A stretch of DNA of 64,000 bases from Tropicimonas sp033101155. GTDB lineage: Bacteria > Pseudomonadota > Alphaproteobacteria > Rhodobacterales > Rhodobacteraceae. The notes below the pieces were generated by a model, which saw nothing but the letters and a program-made list of their open reading frames with translations, did not search any database and was not told the DNA's origin. The translations under genes and the position numbers were made by a program. Shown here one piece after another: positions 17,801-26,140 of this stretch (within the stretch, counting starts at the first letter, position 1; every line of letters begins with the position of its first letter). The stretch is taken from assembly GCF_033101155.1 (NCBI RefSeq), contig NZ_JAWMPX010000012.1:82658-146657 (forward strand), written 5' to 3'.

Positions 17801-18547
17801 ATGGAAATGCAGGATATCGAACTCACCACGGTTGATTGTGCGGACTGCCCGATACGGCATCGGGCGGTTTGCGCGCGCTGTGAGACCGATGAGCTCGAGC
17901 TTCTGGAAGAGATCAAGTATTACCGGACGTTCGAGGCCGGGCAGACCATTGCCTGGACCGGCGACAGGCTGGATTTCGTGGCGACCGTGGTCAACGGGAT
18001 CGCGACGCTGAGCCAGACGCTTGAGGACGGTCGCACCCAGATGGTCGGCCTGTTGCTGCCGTCGGACTTCATGGGGCGGCCCGGCCGCGAAATGGCCAGC
18101 TACGACGTGACCGCGACCACCGAAGTGACGATGTGCTGCTTCCGACGGCGGCCTTTCGAGGAATTGATGCGGACGACGCCGCATATCGCGCAGCGCCTGC
18201 TGGAGATGACGCTGGACGAGCTGGACGCGGCGCGCGAATGGATGCTGCTGCTCGGTCGCAAGACCGCGCGGGAGAAGATTGCCTCGCTGCTGACGATCAT
18301 TGCGCGACGGGATGCCTCGCTGAAGCTCGACAAGGTCGAGAATTCGCTGGAATTCGACCTGCCGCTGACACGGGAAGCCATGGCCGATTATCTCGGCCTG
18401 ACGCTGGAGACGGTGAGCCGACAGGTCTCGGCGCTCAAGCGCGAGGGCGTGATCGAGCTGGCCGGCAAACGGCATATCTCGGTGCCCGATTTCGACCGTC
18501 TTTTGCTGGAGACCGGCGACGACACCGATGGTGGCTTGCCGGTCTGA
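17801..18547 (+). CDS. fnrL: Anaerobic regulator FnrL (CRP/FNR family)
   Basis: A 248-residue oxygen-sensing regulator. The cluster cysteines are C13, C16 and C24 in CADCPIRHRAVC, with the fourth at C112 or C113 (TMCCF), the FnrL spacing. A cyclic-nucleotide-fold sensor domain is followed by a dimer helix and a helix-turn-helix with ETVSRQVSALKREGVI, which carries the FNR-type E-SR contacts for TTGAT. The ATG at 17801 (or 17807) is preferred over a TTG at 17777 inside the FNR box. It should activate hemN, ccoNOQP and ccoGHIS here. Confidence 0.95.
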   Translation: MEMQDIELTTVDCADCPIRHRAVCARCETDELELLEEIKYYRTFEAGQTIAWTGDRLDFVATVVNGIATLSQTLEDGRTQMVGLLLPSDFMGRPGREMASYDVTATTEVTMCCFRRRPFEELMRTTPHIAQRLLEMTLDELDAAREWMLLLGRKTAREKIASLLTIIARRDASLKLDKVENSLEFDLPLTREAMADYLGLTLETVSRQVSALKREGVIELAGKRHISVPDFDRLLLETGDDTDGGLPV

Positions 18548-18550
18548 AGG

Positions 18551-18967
18551 TCAAGGCCAAAGCCGGTTCGCATCGCGCAGATGCATCGGGCAATAGTTGA
18601 GATCGAGCTCGGGACGTGTCCGTGCAAGGCCGGCATCGGGCGGCGGGTAAAGCCGCGCGCCCTTGGTCTGGTTGCAACCGCGCGCGCCGCTTTCATAGGA
18701 CTTGCACAGCACAATCGCATTCAGCGCGATGTTCGACGCGTTCGGGCTGCCGCGAAACTCCTTGTCCGGAACGAGATGGTCGATGTCGAAATACATCCGG
18801 TCGGTCTGGCAGAACTTGCAGTTCTCGCAGAAATAGATGTGACCGGCGAGTTTGTCGGCCATGTGGCGCTCGTCGATCATGATGCCGGAGACATGGTGTA
18901 TGAGATCGGTTGCGTTCCAGCGATAGACCTCGTCGCGCAGGATCGCGCTGAATTCCTGTCGTGCCAT
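18551..18967 (-). CDS. HNH endonuclease-like protein
   Basis: A 138-residue protein with an HNH-type core: CENCKFCQ provides zinc cysteines, FDIDHLVPDKEF the first His, NIALNAIVLC the Asn region, and GARGCNQTKGARL the last part. The spacing suggests a ββα-metal nuclease or a structural HNH domain. The start MARQEF at 18967 is chosen over an upstream ATG at 19015. It is convergent with fnrL (3 bp apart). The gene is often seen at this place in related genomes as far as I recall, but no role is known. Confidence 0.7.
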   Translation of the reverse strand: MARQEFSAILRDEVYRWNATDLIHHVSGIMIDERHMADKLAGHIYFCENCKFCQTDRMYFDIDHLVPDKEFRGSPNASNIALNAIVLCKSYESGARGCNQTKGARLYPPPDAGLARTRPELDLNYCPMHLRDANRLWP

Positions 18968-19069
18968 TGGCAGCCTCGTTCTGAAAAACCCTAAACAATA
19001 GAGACAGGATATCACGAAACGTCAGCATTCCGAATGGGAGCGCCGGCGTTTCGTGTCAGAAAGACTGCT

Positions 19070-19906
19070 TCAGTGGCTCATGAAGACCGGGATCTTCGCA
19101 GCTTCCAGCATATCGCGGGTGGCGCCACCCATGATCGCCTCGCGGAAGCGGGAATGGCCATAGGCGCCCATGACCAGCAGGTCCGCCTGTTGGTCCGCAC
19201 AATGGCGGGCGAGCACATCTGCGGTGCGCGGCATGGTGCCGGCGATGACAGAGATCTCGGCGCGCACCCCGTGGCGGGACAGCATCTGGCTCAGCATGCC
19301 GCCGGGGTCCGAGCGGTCCGGACCGTGGCGCGGCGGGTCGATGATGACGATATTGCTGATCGCGGCCTGGCGCAGCAGCGGCATCGCCGCGCGCACGGCA
19401 TCGAGCGATTCGGCACTCTGGTTCCAGGCGATGACCACCTTTTCAGGCCGTCTCAGCTCGGTCTGACGCGGCAGCACCAGCACCGGGACATTGCCGGCAA
19501 AGAGCGCGGCTTCCATCACCGCTTCCTCCGCCACGCCCTTGTCCTCGCCATATGGCTTGGGCAACACGACGAGATCCGAGAAGCGGGCACGGTTGCCAAC
19601 CAGGGTCTGGATCGTTCCAATCTGCGCCAGCGCGGCCTCGCTCGCCCAGCGGCATTGGCGCGTCTTCATCGCCGCGCGCACGGCAGCCTCGATTTCGTCG
19701 GCCTCCTGTCGCGCGCGCTCCATCGTGGCCTGTTCGATCATCGCATTGGTGCCGGCATAATAGTAGCCGGGCGTGGAGTGATCGACGCCGAGCGCGAGGA
19801 TCTCCAGGTGGCCATCCTGCGCCTGAGTCAGCGATACGGCACCATCGAGAGCCGAGTTTTCGAGGTCTTGTCCGGAAATCACAGTGAGAATCGACTTGTA
19901 CGCCAT
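19070..19906 (-). CDS. Tandem universal stress protein (UspA family)
   Basis: A 278-residue protein of two Usp domains. The first starts MAYKSILTVISG; the second starts PEKVVIAWNQSAESLDAVRAA and ends with VMGAYGHSRFREAIMGG, the G-x2-G-x9-G(S/T) ATP-binding type. It is cytoplasmic with no membrane segment. It is transcribed away from ccoN, and two FNR-like boxes lie between them, so it may be part of the low-oxygen response. The target of the protein is not known. Confidence 0.93.
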   Translation of the reverse strand: MAYKSILTVISGQDLENSALDGAVSLTQAQDGHLEILALGVDHSTPGYYYAGTNAMIEQATMERARQEADEIEAAVRAAMKTRQCRWASEAALAQIGTIQTLVGNRARFSDLVVLPKPYGEDKGVAEEAVMEAALFAGNVPVLVLPRQTELRRPEKVVIAWNQSAESLDAVRAAMPLLRQAAISNIVIIDPPRHGPDRSDPGGMLSQMLSRHGVRAEISVIAGTMPRTADVLARHCADQQADLLVMGAYGHSRFREAIMGGATRDMLEAAKIPVFMSH

Positions 19907-19965
19907 TGCGGGTTCTTTCGATATTGCACTTGCGGCAAGTCTAGAGCGCGTGTCATTGCGGCGCC

Positions 19966-19979
19966 TTGACCTGCCTCAA
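19966..19979. promoter_or_regulatory. Weak FNR-like box near the usp gene
   Basis: TTGACCTGCCTCAA has the left half TTGAC and a degraded right half CTCAA. It is 32 bp from the better box at 19998 and 60 bp upstream of the usp start. It may serve the minus-strand gene. Confidence 0.4.
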
Positions 19980-19997
19980 GGGCGGAGTGCGACGACA

Positions 19998-20011
19998 TTG
20001 ACCTAGATCAA
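19998..20011. promoter_or_regulatory. FNR/FnrL box of ccoNOQP
   Basis: TTGACCTAGATCAA matches the FNR consensus with one change (TTGAC for TTGAT). A -10-like TACCCT follows at 20028-20033 and the ccoN ATG is at 20100. This position suits class II activation of the cbb3 oxidase operon under low oxygen. Confidence 0.88.
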
Positions 20012-20099
20012 AGCGTCGTACTGCCCGTACCCTCAGAAGCGGACAAGGAACACGAGAGGGGGAGTCTAACTTCTCCCGAATTATAACAAGGGACACACC

Positions 20100-21707
20100 A
20101 TGTGGGATTACGCCAAGGTCGCGGCGTTGGGTCTGTTGGCGCTTTGTGCGGCAATTGCAGCCAATTACGCGCGTGACGCAGCCTATCTCGTCCATGCGAT
20201 CATTATCATGCTCGCAGCAGGGACGGCGTTCGTCTGGAGCATTCGCCAGCTCGACGAGGAGAAATTGCCGCCGGAAGTGGCGACAGGCTATTTGGACGGG
20301 GTGGTGCGCTACGGTGTCATCGCAACAACATTCTGGGGTGTTGTCGGCTTCCTGGTCGGGACGTTCATTGCTTTCCAGCTCGCCTACCCGGTGCTGAATT
20401 TCGAATGGGCCGAGGGCTATGCCAATTTCGGCCGGCTTCGCCCGCTGCACACCTCGGCGGTGATCTTCGCCTTCGGTGGCAACGCGCTGATCGCGACCTC
20501 GTTCTATATCGTGCAGCGGACCTCCGCGGCGCGGCTCTGGGGCGGTAACCTCGCCTGGTTCGTGTTCTGGGGGTACAACCTCTTCATCGTGCTCGCGGCC
20601 ACCGGCTATCTGCTCGGCGCCACGCAGTCGAAGGAGTATGCCGAACCCGAGTGGTATGTTGACCTCTGGCTGACCGTGGTCTGGGTGGCCTATCTGATGG
20701 TCTTCCTCGGCACGATCCTGAAGCGCCAGGAAAAGCACATCTACGTGGCCAACTGGTTCTTCCTGAGCTTCATCGTCACTGTCGCGATGCTCCACATCGT
20801 CAACAACTTGTCGATCCCGGTCTCGATCTTCGGCGCCAAGTCGGTGCAGGTCTTTGCTGGTGTGCAGGACGCCATGACGCAATGGTGGTACGGCCATAAC
20901 GCCGTGGGCTTCTTCCTGACCGCGGGCTTCCTCGGCATGATGTACTATTTCGTGCCCAAGCAGGCCGAACGTCCGGTCTTCTCCTACAAGCTGTCGATCA
21001 TCCACTTCTGGGCGCTGATCTTCCTGTATATCTGGGCCGGTCCGCACCACCTGCATTACACCGCGTTGCCGGACTGGGCCTCGACCCTCGGCATGGTGTT
21101 CTCGATCATGCTCTGGATGCCCTCCTGGGGTGGCATGATCAACGGCCTGATGACCCTCTCCGGCGCCTGGGACAAGCTGCGCACCGACCCGATCATCCGC
21201 ATGATGGTCGTCTCGGTCGGCTTCTACGGAATGTCCACCTTCGAAGGCCCGATGATGTCCATCAAGGCGGTCAACTCGCTGTCGCATTACACGGACTGGA
21301 CCATCGGTCACGTGCATTCCGGTGCCCTCGGCTGGAACGGGATGATCACCTTCGGTGCGCTCTACTTCCTCGTGCCGAAACTCTGGAACCGCGAGCGGCT
21401 CTACTCCTTGTCCGCCGTCAACTGGCACTTCTGGCTCGCCACTATCGGCATCGTACTCTACGCGGCGTCCATGTGGGTGACCGGGATCATGGAAGGCCTG
21501 ATGTGGCGTGAAGTCGATGCCAATGGCTTCCTGGTCAACTCCTTCGCTGACACGGTTGCCGCGAAGTTCCCGATGTATGTCGTGCGGGGTCTGGGCGGGG
21601 TCTTGTTCCTCACCGGTGCTATCATCATGGCAGGCAACCTCTGGCTCACCATCACGCGTGGCGAGCCCAAAGCCGAAACCGCAGCAGTCGCTGCGCCGGC
21701 TGAATAA
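20100..21707 (+). CDS. ccoN: cbb3 cytochrome c oxidase subunit I
   Basis: A 535-residue catalytic subunit with about 12 membrane helices, holding low-spin haem b, high-spin haem b3 and CuB. Ligand regions are visible: LHTSAVIFAFGG (low-spin haem His), WWYGHNAVGFF (CuB His), GPHHLHYTALPDW (CuB His pair) and GHVHSGALGWN (haem His). It reduces O2 with high affinity and pumps protons. It is preceded by AAGGGA and an FNR box. ccoO follows after 14 bp. Confidence 0.97.
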   Translation: MWDYAKVAALGLLALCAAIAANYARDAAYLVHAIIIMLAAGTAFVWSIRQLDEEKLPPEVATGYLDGVVRYGVIATTFWGVVGFLVGTFIAFQLAYPVLNFEWAEGYANFGRLRPLHTSAVIFAFGGNALIATSFYIVQRTSAARLWGGNLAWFVFWGYNLFIVLAATGYLLGATQSKEYAEPEWYVDLWLTVVWVAYLMVFLGTILKRQEKHIYVANWFFLSFIVTVAMLHIVNNLSIPVSIFGAKSVQVFAGVQDAMTQWWYGHNAVGFFLTAGFLGMMYYFVPKQAERPVFSYKLSIIHFWALIFLYIWAGPHHLHYTALPDWASTLGMVFSIMLWMPSWGGMINGLMTLSGAWDKLRTDPIIRMMVVSVGFYGMSTFEGPMMSIKAVNSLSHYTDWTIGHVHSGALGWNGMITFGALYFLVPKLWNRERLYSLSAVNWHFWLATIGIVLYAASMWVTGIMEGLMWREVDANGFLVNSFADTVAAKFPMYVVRGLGGVLFLTGAIIMAGNLWLTITRGEPKAETAAVAAPAE

Positions 21708-21721
21708 GGGAGGGAGACACA

Positions 21722-22447
21722 ATGGCCCTTATCGACAAGCACAAGATCATCGAAACAAACGCGTCGATTCTCTTCGCGCTGAGCTTCCTGGTCGTCACCA
21801 TCGGCGGGATCGTAGAGATCGCCCCGCTCTTCTATCTCGAGAACACGATCGAGGATGTGGAGGGCGTGCGCCCCTACTCCCCGCTCGAGCTCGAGGGACG
21901 GAACATCTACATCCGGGAAGGCTGCTATGTCTGCCACTCCCAGATGATCCGTCCGATGCGGGACGAGGTGGAGCGCTACGGTCACTACTCGCTGGCGGCC
22001 GAATCGCAATATGACCACCCGTTCCAGTGGGGATCCAAGCGCACCGGACCGGACCTTGCCCGCGTGGGGGGGCGCTATTCGGATGACTGGCAGGTCGATC
22101 ACCTGACAGACCCGCAATCCGTCGTTCCGGAATCGGTGATGCCGAAATACGGTTTCCTCCTGAACAGGATGGTCGATGGGAAATACATCCAGGACGTCAT
22201 GAAGACGAACCGGATGGTCGGCGTGCCCTACACGAACGAGATGATCGAGAACGCCTTCTCGGACTTCAACGTTCAGGTCGATCCGGATGGCGATTACGAG
22301 GAGATGCTCGAACGGTATCCGGGGGCGCAGGTGCGCAACTTCGACGGACAGCCCGGCATTTCGGAGATGGACGCCCTTGTCGCCTATCTGCAGATGCTCG
22401 GCACGCTCGTCGACTTCTCGACCTTCACACCTGTCGCAAGCCGTTAA
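21722..22447 (+). CDS. ccoO: cbb3 cytochrome c oxidase subunit II (monohaem)
   Basis: A 241-residue membrane-anchored cytochrome c. One N-terminal helix (about residues 14-38) is followed by a periplasmic domain with haem motif CYVCH at 68-72 and the likely axial Met in PESVMPKYGFL. It passes electrons from CcoP to CcoN. Both the order and spacing (12 bp to ccoQ) are those of a standard cco operon. Confidence 0.97.
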   Translation: MALIDKHKIIETNASILFALSFLVVTIGGIVEIAPLFYLENTIEDVEGVRPYSPLELEGRNIYIREGCYVCHSQMIRPMRDEVERYGHYSLAAESQYDHPFQWGSKRTGPDLARVGGRYSDDWQVDHLTDPQSVVPESVMPKYGFLLNRMVDGKYIQDVMKTNRMVGVPYTNEMIENAFSDFNVQVDPDGDYEEMLERYPGAQVRNFDGQPGISEMDALVAYLQMLGTLVDFSTFTPVASR

Positions 22448-22459
22448 AGGAGCTGGGGA

Positions 22460-22663
22460 ATGGACACATACGGTGTCATGCGTCACTTCGCGGACAGCTG
22501 GATGCTGCTGTTCCTCACTCTATTTTTCTTGGGAGTGGTCTTCTGGGTGTTCCGCCCGGGAGCCTCCAAGGAACAACGCGACAGTGCCAATATCATCTTC
22601 CGTCACGAGGACTCGCCTGAGCAGGACGCGACGGAACTCGACCCCAAGGAGGTTCGGGAATGA
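22460..22663 (+). CDS. ccoQ: cbb3 oxidase subunit CcoQ (subunit IV)
   Basis: A 67-residue protein with one membrane helix (WMLLFLTLFFLGVVFWVFRPG) and an acidic cytoplasmic tail. CcoQ stabilises the oxidase and, in Rhodobacter sphaeroides, takes part in redox signalling to PrrBA. It overlaps ccoP by 4 bp (ATGA), so the two are translationally coupled. It belongs to the FixQ family by size, helix position and context. Confidence 0.93.
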   Translation: MDTYGVMRHFADSWMLLFLTLFFLGVVFWVFRPGASKEQRDSANIIFRHEDSPEQDATELDPKEVRE

Positions 22664-23553
22664 GCAAACAACCCATCAAGAAGAAGAAGGACGAGGTGGA
22701 AACCACCGGTCACAGCTGGGACGGGATTGAGGAGTACAACAATCCCATGCCGCGCTGGTGGCTGTGGACCTTCTATGCCTGTGTCATCTGGGGACTGGCC
22801 TATACGGTCGCCTATCCGGCCTGGCCGCTGGTCAACAGCGCGACGGCGGGCCTGCTTGGCAAGTCGACCCGTGCCGATGTCGCCGCCGAGATCACCCGTT
22901 TCGAGGAGGCCAATGCCGGCATCCAGCAGAAACTGGTCGATGCGGAGTTGACCGAGATTGCCGCCGATGCCGAGCTGAACAGCTATGCGCAGAATGCCGG
23001 TGCAGCCGTGTTCCGCACCTGGTGTGCGCAATGTCACGGTGCCGGTGCGCAGGGCGCGCAGGCCGCGGGCTATCCCTCGCTGCTGGATGACAGCTGGCTC
23101 TGGGGTGGAACGATCGACGAGATCCACACCACGATCACCTATGGCATCCGCTATGACGACGACTCGCGCTTTGGCGACATGCTCGCTTTCGGTCGCGACG
23201 AGTTGCTCTCTGACGAGGAGATCAACCAGGTCGTGGCCTATGTCCAGAAGATCTCCGGGCAGGAGCATGACTCCGCGCTCGCGGAAGCCGGTCAGGTCCT
23301 CTACGTGGACAATTGCGAAAGCTGCCACATGGAAGACGGCACTGGTGAGATCTCGCTCGGCGCGCCGAACCTGACGGACGCCATCTGGCTCTATGGCGGC
23401 GACGCGGAGACGCTCTACGAGACGATCTGGGGCGGTCGCGCCGGTGTCATGCCGCCGCGTGGCGGCGCACCCGCTGCCGTCGTGGACGAAGCGATGATCC
23501 GCGCCGTTGCGACCTATGTGCACAGCCTCGGCGGCGGCGTCGCCTCCGAGTAA
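22660..23553 (+). CDS. ccoP: cbb3 cytochrome c oxidase subunit III (dihaem)
   Basis: A 297-residue dihaem cytochrome c with one N-terminal helix (about residues 33-56). Haem motifs are CAQCH at 122-126 and CESCH at 219-223. It accepts electrons from soluble or membrane cytochromes such as the cytochrome cy encoded at 8039. The N-terminus SKQPIKKKKDEVETTGHSWDG contains the family TTGHxWDGI block. It is the last gene before a strong terminator. Confidence 0.97.
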   Translation: MSKQPIKKKKDEVETTGHSWDGIEEYNNPMPRWWLWTFYACVIWGLAYTVAYPAWPLVNSATAGLLGKSTRADVAAEITRFEEANAGIQQKLVDAELTEIAADAELNSYAQNAGAAVFRTWCAQCHGAGAQGAQAAGYPSLLDDSWLWGGTIDEIHTTITYGIRYDDDSRFGDMLAFGRDELLSDEEINQVVAYVQKISGQEHDSALAEAGQVLYVDNCESCHMEDGTGEISLGAPNLTDAIWLYGGDAETLYETIWGGRAGVMPPRGGAPAAVVDEAMIRAVATYVHSLGGGVASE

Positions 23554-23576
23554 CCGGGCACAGCCTGAAGTGAACA

Positions 23577-23615
23577 GACGCCGCGCCCTGAGAGGGGCGC
23601 GGCGTTTTCTTTTTG
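23577..23615 (+). terminator. Intrinsic terminator of ccoNOQP
   Basis: GCCGCGCCC, loop TGAGA, GGGCGCGGC followed by GTTTTCTTTTT, 25 bp after the ccoP stop. It separates ccoNOQP from the downstream ccoGHIS unit. Confidence 0.93.
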
Positions 23616-23825
23616 AAAGCGGCAGGTGGACCGCATTTGTCGGCTTGGATCCCGTGGCGGGGGGGAGCACTGATAGGCATGTCAGCTGTTGCGCGCGCAG
23701 AGACGGACGGAAGTTTTCGCAGTCCAAAGGGCGCCCCAATCTGTTCGAATGGCAACACCCGGGCTGAGATCTGCGCCACGCGCATGTGTGCTATGCGCGC
23801 TAAAAGCAATATCCAGAATTCGCAT

Positions 23826-23839
23826 TTGATCTGGATCAA
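23826..23839. promoter_or_regulatory. Perfect FNR box in the ccoP-ccoG gap
   Basis: TTGATCTGGATCAA is an exact consensus box, but no protein gene follows it. A -10-like TATCAA lies at 23862-23867, exactly where a class II promoter with its start at 23874 would have it. Confidence 0.88.
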
Positions 23840-23873
23840 GGTGACGCCCTGTCTGCGCGCCTATCAAGACTTC

Positions 23874-24026
23874 AACGGAACGAAGCGAGATTGGCCAGCC
23901 AATCGGACAATCTTTCTTCGCACCAATCTTACATAGCGTTTCCAGTGGGTGTCCTCCCCTGGAAGATACGCCCCGGCTCTCCGTCCTGTTCGCGCGTTTC
24001 CTAGGAGAGCTGGGGCGACTTTATTT
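23874..24026 (+). ncRNA. Candidate FnrL-dependent small RNA
   Basis: A transcript of about 150 nt is predicted from the class II FNR promoter (box centre 23832.5, -10 TATCAA, start near 23874) to a strong terminator: CGCCCCGGCTCTCC (23969-23982), a 21-nt loop, GGAGAGCTGGGGCG (24004-24017), then ACTTTATTTT. Inside are a small hairpin ATTGGCCAGCCAAT and a stem TCCAG/CTGGA whose loop exposes TCCTCCCC, complementary to Shine-Dalgarno sequences. No credible reading frame fills the region. This is an inference from signals only; no known RNA family was recognised. Confidence 0.55.
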
Positions 24027-24169
24027 TCAGCCCTCACCAGAATACCCTCCGACGGATCGAGTCTTGCCTCCCGGAATCATATTCGCGATTCTGCGCGCGA
24101 CACGCGGGCGCAGGGCCGGTTAAGGTGGTTTTTGCTATCACCCGCTGGACTTGCCCCTGGCGCGCCCTA

Positions 24170-24183
24170 TTGATGCATATCAA
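24170..24183. promoter_or_regulatory. Perfect FNR box of ccoGHIS
   Basis: TTGATGCATATCAA is an exact consensus box 66 bp before the ccoG start. A -10-like TAGAAC (24207-24212) sits at suitable spacing, predicting a start near 24218. Confidence 0.9.
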
Positions 24184-24249
24184 GGACGCCTTTTTGAAAC
24201 TGCCCCTAGAACGGGCGAAATCTGAACCTTCAGCCACCGGAGAGCTTCC

Positions 24250-25689
24250 TTGAGCGATACTGGCAGCCAGCCCGACCAGCTATACGCCGCGCGAGAGCCG
24301 GTCTTCCCCCGCAAGGTGCACGGACAGTTCCGGAACCTGAAATGGGGCATCATGATCGTCACCCTGGGCATCTATTACCTGACGCCCTGGATCCGGTGGG
24401 ATCGCGGTCCGAATCTGCCAGATCAAGCCGTTTTGGTCGACATGGCCAACCGGCGCTTCTTCTTCTTCTGGATCGAAATCTGGCCGCATGAGTTCTATTT
24501 TGTCGCCGGCCTGCTGATCATGGCCGGTCTCGGCCTGTTCCTCTTCACATCGGCGCTTGGCCGCGTCTGGTGCGGCTATACCTGCCCCCAGACCGTCTGG
24601 ACTGACCTCTTCATCCTGGTTGAGCGCTGGATCGAAGGCGACCGAAATGCCCGTCTTCGACTGCATCGGCAGAAGAAGATGGACGCCCGCAAAATGCGGC
24701 TCCGGATCACGAAATTCGTCGCCTGGACGCTGATCGCCATCGCCACAGGCGGTGCCTGGGTGTTCTATTTCACCGATGCGCCGACGCTGCTGGTCGAGCT
24801 TGTCACATTCTCGGCCCATCCGGCCGCCTATACCTCCATCGCCGTGCTGACCTTTACCACGCTGGTCTTTGGCGGTTTCATGCGCGAGCAGGTCTGCATC
24901 TATATGTGTCCCTGGCCGCGGATCCAGGCCGCAATGATGGATACCGACACGTTGACTGTCGGCTATCGAGACTGGCGCGGCGAGCCGCGTGGCAAGCATC
25001 GCAAGAAGGCGACGGACGTGGTGCTCGGCGATTGCATCGACTGTATGGCTTGTGTGAATGTCTGCCCGACCGGCATCGATATTCGCGACGGTCAGCAGCT
25101 CGAATGCATCACCTGTGCGCTGTGCATTGATGCCTGCGACGACATCATGGACAAGATCGGCAAGCCGCGCGGTCTGATCGGATACATGGCGTTGTCGGAC
25201 GAAGAGCGCGAGCGTGCCGGGAACCCGCCGAAATCGGTCTGGAAGCACATTTTCCGTCTGCGCACGATCCTTTACACGACACTCTGGTCCGTTGTCGGAA
25301 TCGGCCTTGTGGTCATGCTCTTCATCCGTCCGGATATTTCGGCAACCGTGCATCCCGTGCGCCAACCGGTCTTCGTGACGATGTCAGACGGGACGATCCG
25401 CAATACCTATGATTTCGGTCTGCGCAACAAGCATGGCGATGACCGCCGTTTCCGTGTGACGCTGAGCTCGGAGGCCCCCGACCTGCGCCTCAATGTCGAG
25501 GGAACGCCCTATGAGAGCTTCATGGTGCCAGCTGATACGACCGGCAAGCAGCGCATTTACGTGCTGGCGCCGAAGGGCTCTGAGGCCACGAAAGCGGACC
25601 GGACCGACATCCGTTTCTGGATCGAGGACTTGTCCAATGGCGAGCGTGTTTATAAGGACTCCACATTCGTGGGAATGGGAGCTCGCTGA
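24250..25689 (+). CDS. ccoG: cbb3 oxidase assembly protein CcoG (FixG/RdxA)
   Basis: A 479-residue membrane iron-sulfur protein. Five or so hydrophobic segments surround two ferredoxin-type motifs, CIDCMACVNVCPTG and CITCALCIDACD, and conserved CGYTCPQTVW and CIYMCPWPRIQ. A C-terminal immunoglobulin-like domain closes the protein. CcoG reduces copper for cbb3 assembly. There is no ATG; TTG at 24250 with GGAGAG 5 bp upstream is the best start. It begins a separate FnrL-controlled unit with ccoHIS. Confidence 0.95.
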   Translation: MSDTGSQPDQLYAAREPVFPRKVHGQFRNLKWGIMIVTLGIYYLTPWIRWDRGPNLPDQAVLVDMANRRFFFFWIEIWPHEFYFVAGLLIMAGLGLFLFTSALGRVWCGYTCPQTVWTDLFILVERWIEGDRNARLRLHRQKKMDARKMRLRITKFVAWTLIAIATGGAWVFYFTDAPTLLVELVTFSAHPAAYTSIAVLTFTTLVFGGFMREQVCIYMCPWPRIQAAMMDTDTLTVGYRDWRGEPRGKHRKKATDVVLGDCIDCMACVNVCPTGIDIRDGQQLECITCALCIDACDDIMDKIGKPRGLIGYMALSDEERERAGNPPKSVWKHIFRLRTILYTTLWSVVGIGLVVMLFIRPDISATVHPVRQPVFVTMSDGTIRNTYDFGLRNKHGDDRRFRVTLSSEAPDLRLNVEGTPYESFMVPADTTGKQRIYVLAPKGSEATKADRTDIRFWIEDLSNGERVYKDSTFVGMGAR

Positions 25690-25690
25690 C

Positions 25691-26137
25691 ATGGAACTCA
25701 CTGGCCGCAAGGTTTTCATCATCACCGCCAGCGCTTTCAGCGTCATCATCGGGGTCAACCTGACCATGGCTTACCTGGCCGTGGGCAGTTTCCCTGGGCT
25801 CGAGGTGAAAAACTCCTACGTGGCCAGCCAGAACTTCGATGCCGATCGCGCTGCGCAAGAGGCGCTCGGCTGGGATGTCGCGGCCGATGTCGAGGACGAT
25901 ATGCTCACCATCGCCTTCACCGGGCGCAACGGATACCCGGTCGAGGTTGCTAGCCTGGAGGCGGTGGTCGGTCGGGCGACCCATGTCCAGGATGACGTGG
26001 AGCCGGACTTCGCCTATCACGACGGTGCCTTTACGGCCCCGGTGGACCTGCGCCCCGGAAACTGGAATATTCGACTGGTCGCGACGGCGCCCGACGGGAC
26101 GACGTTCCGGCAAAGGGTTGTCCTGAAAGTCGACTGA
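25691..26137 (+). CDS. ccoH: cbb3 oxidase assembly protein CcoH (FixH)
   Basis: A 148-residue protein with one N-terminal membrane helix (KVFIITASAFSVIIGVNLTMAYLAV) and a periplasmic beta-rich domain. The family block NSYVASQNFD is clear. CcoH associates with CcoP and the assembling oxidase. Its ATG starts one base after the ccoG stop. The region NSYVASQNFDADRAA matches FixH, including the GRNGYPV segment common to the group. Confidence 0.92.
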   Translation: MELTGRKVFIITASAFSVIIGVNLTMAYLAVGSFPGLEVKNSYVASQNFDADRAAQEALGWDVAADVEDDMLTIAFTGRNGYPVEVASLEAVVGRATHVQDDVEPDFAYHDGAFTAPVDLRPGNWNIRLVATAPDGTTFRQRVVLKVD

Positions 26138-26140
26138 TGC

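Noticed and set aside
19953..21722. A 589-codon minus-strand frame opposite ccoN.
   Set aside because: His, Glu and Arg-rich shadow of a conserved gene; no start signal.
23447..23839. Minus-strand frame beginning inside the FNR box (MIQIKCEFW).
   Set aside because: No ribosome binding site, overlaps ccoP and its terminator, no family pattern. The FNR box fits the plus-strand small RNA better.
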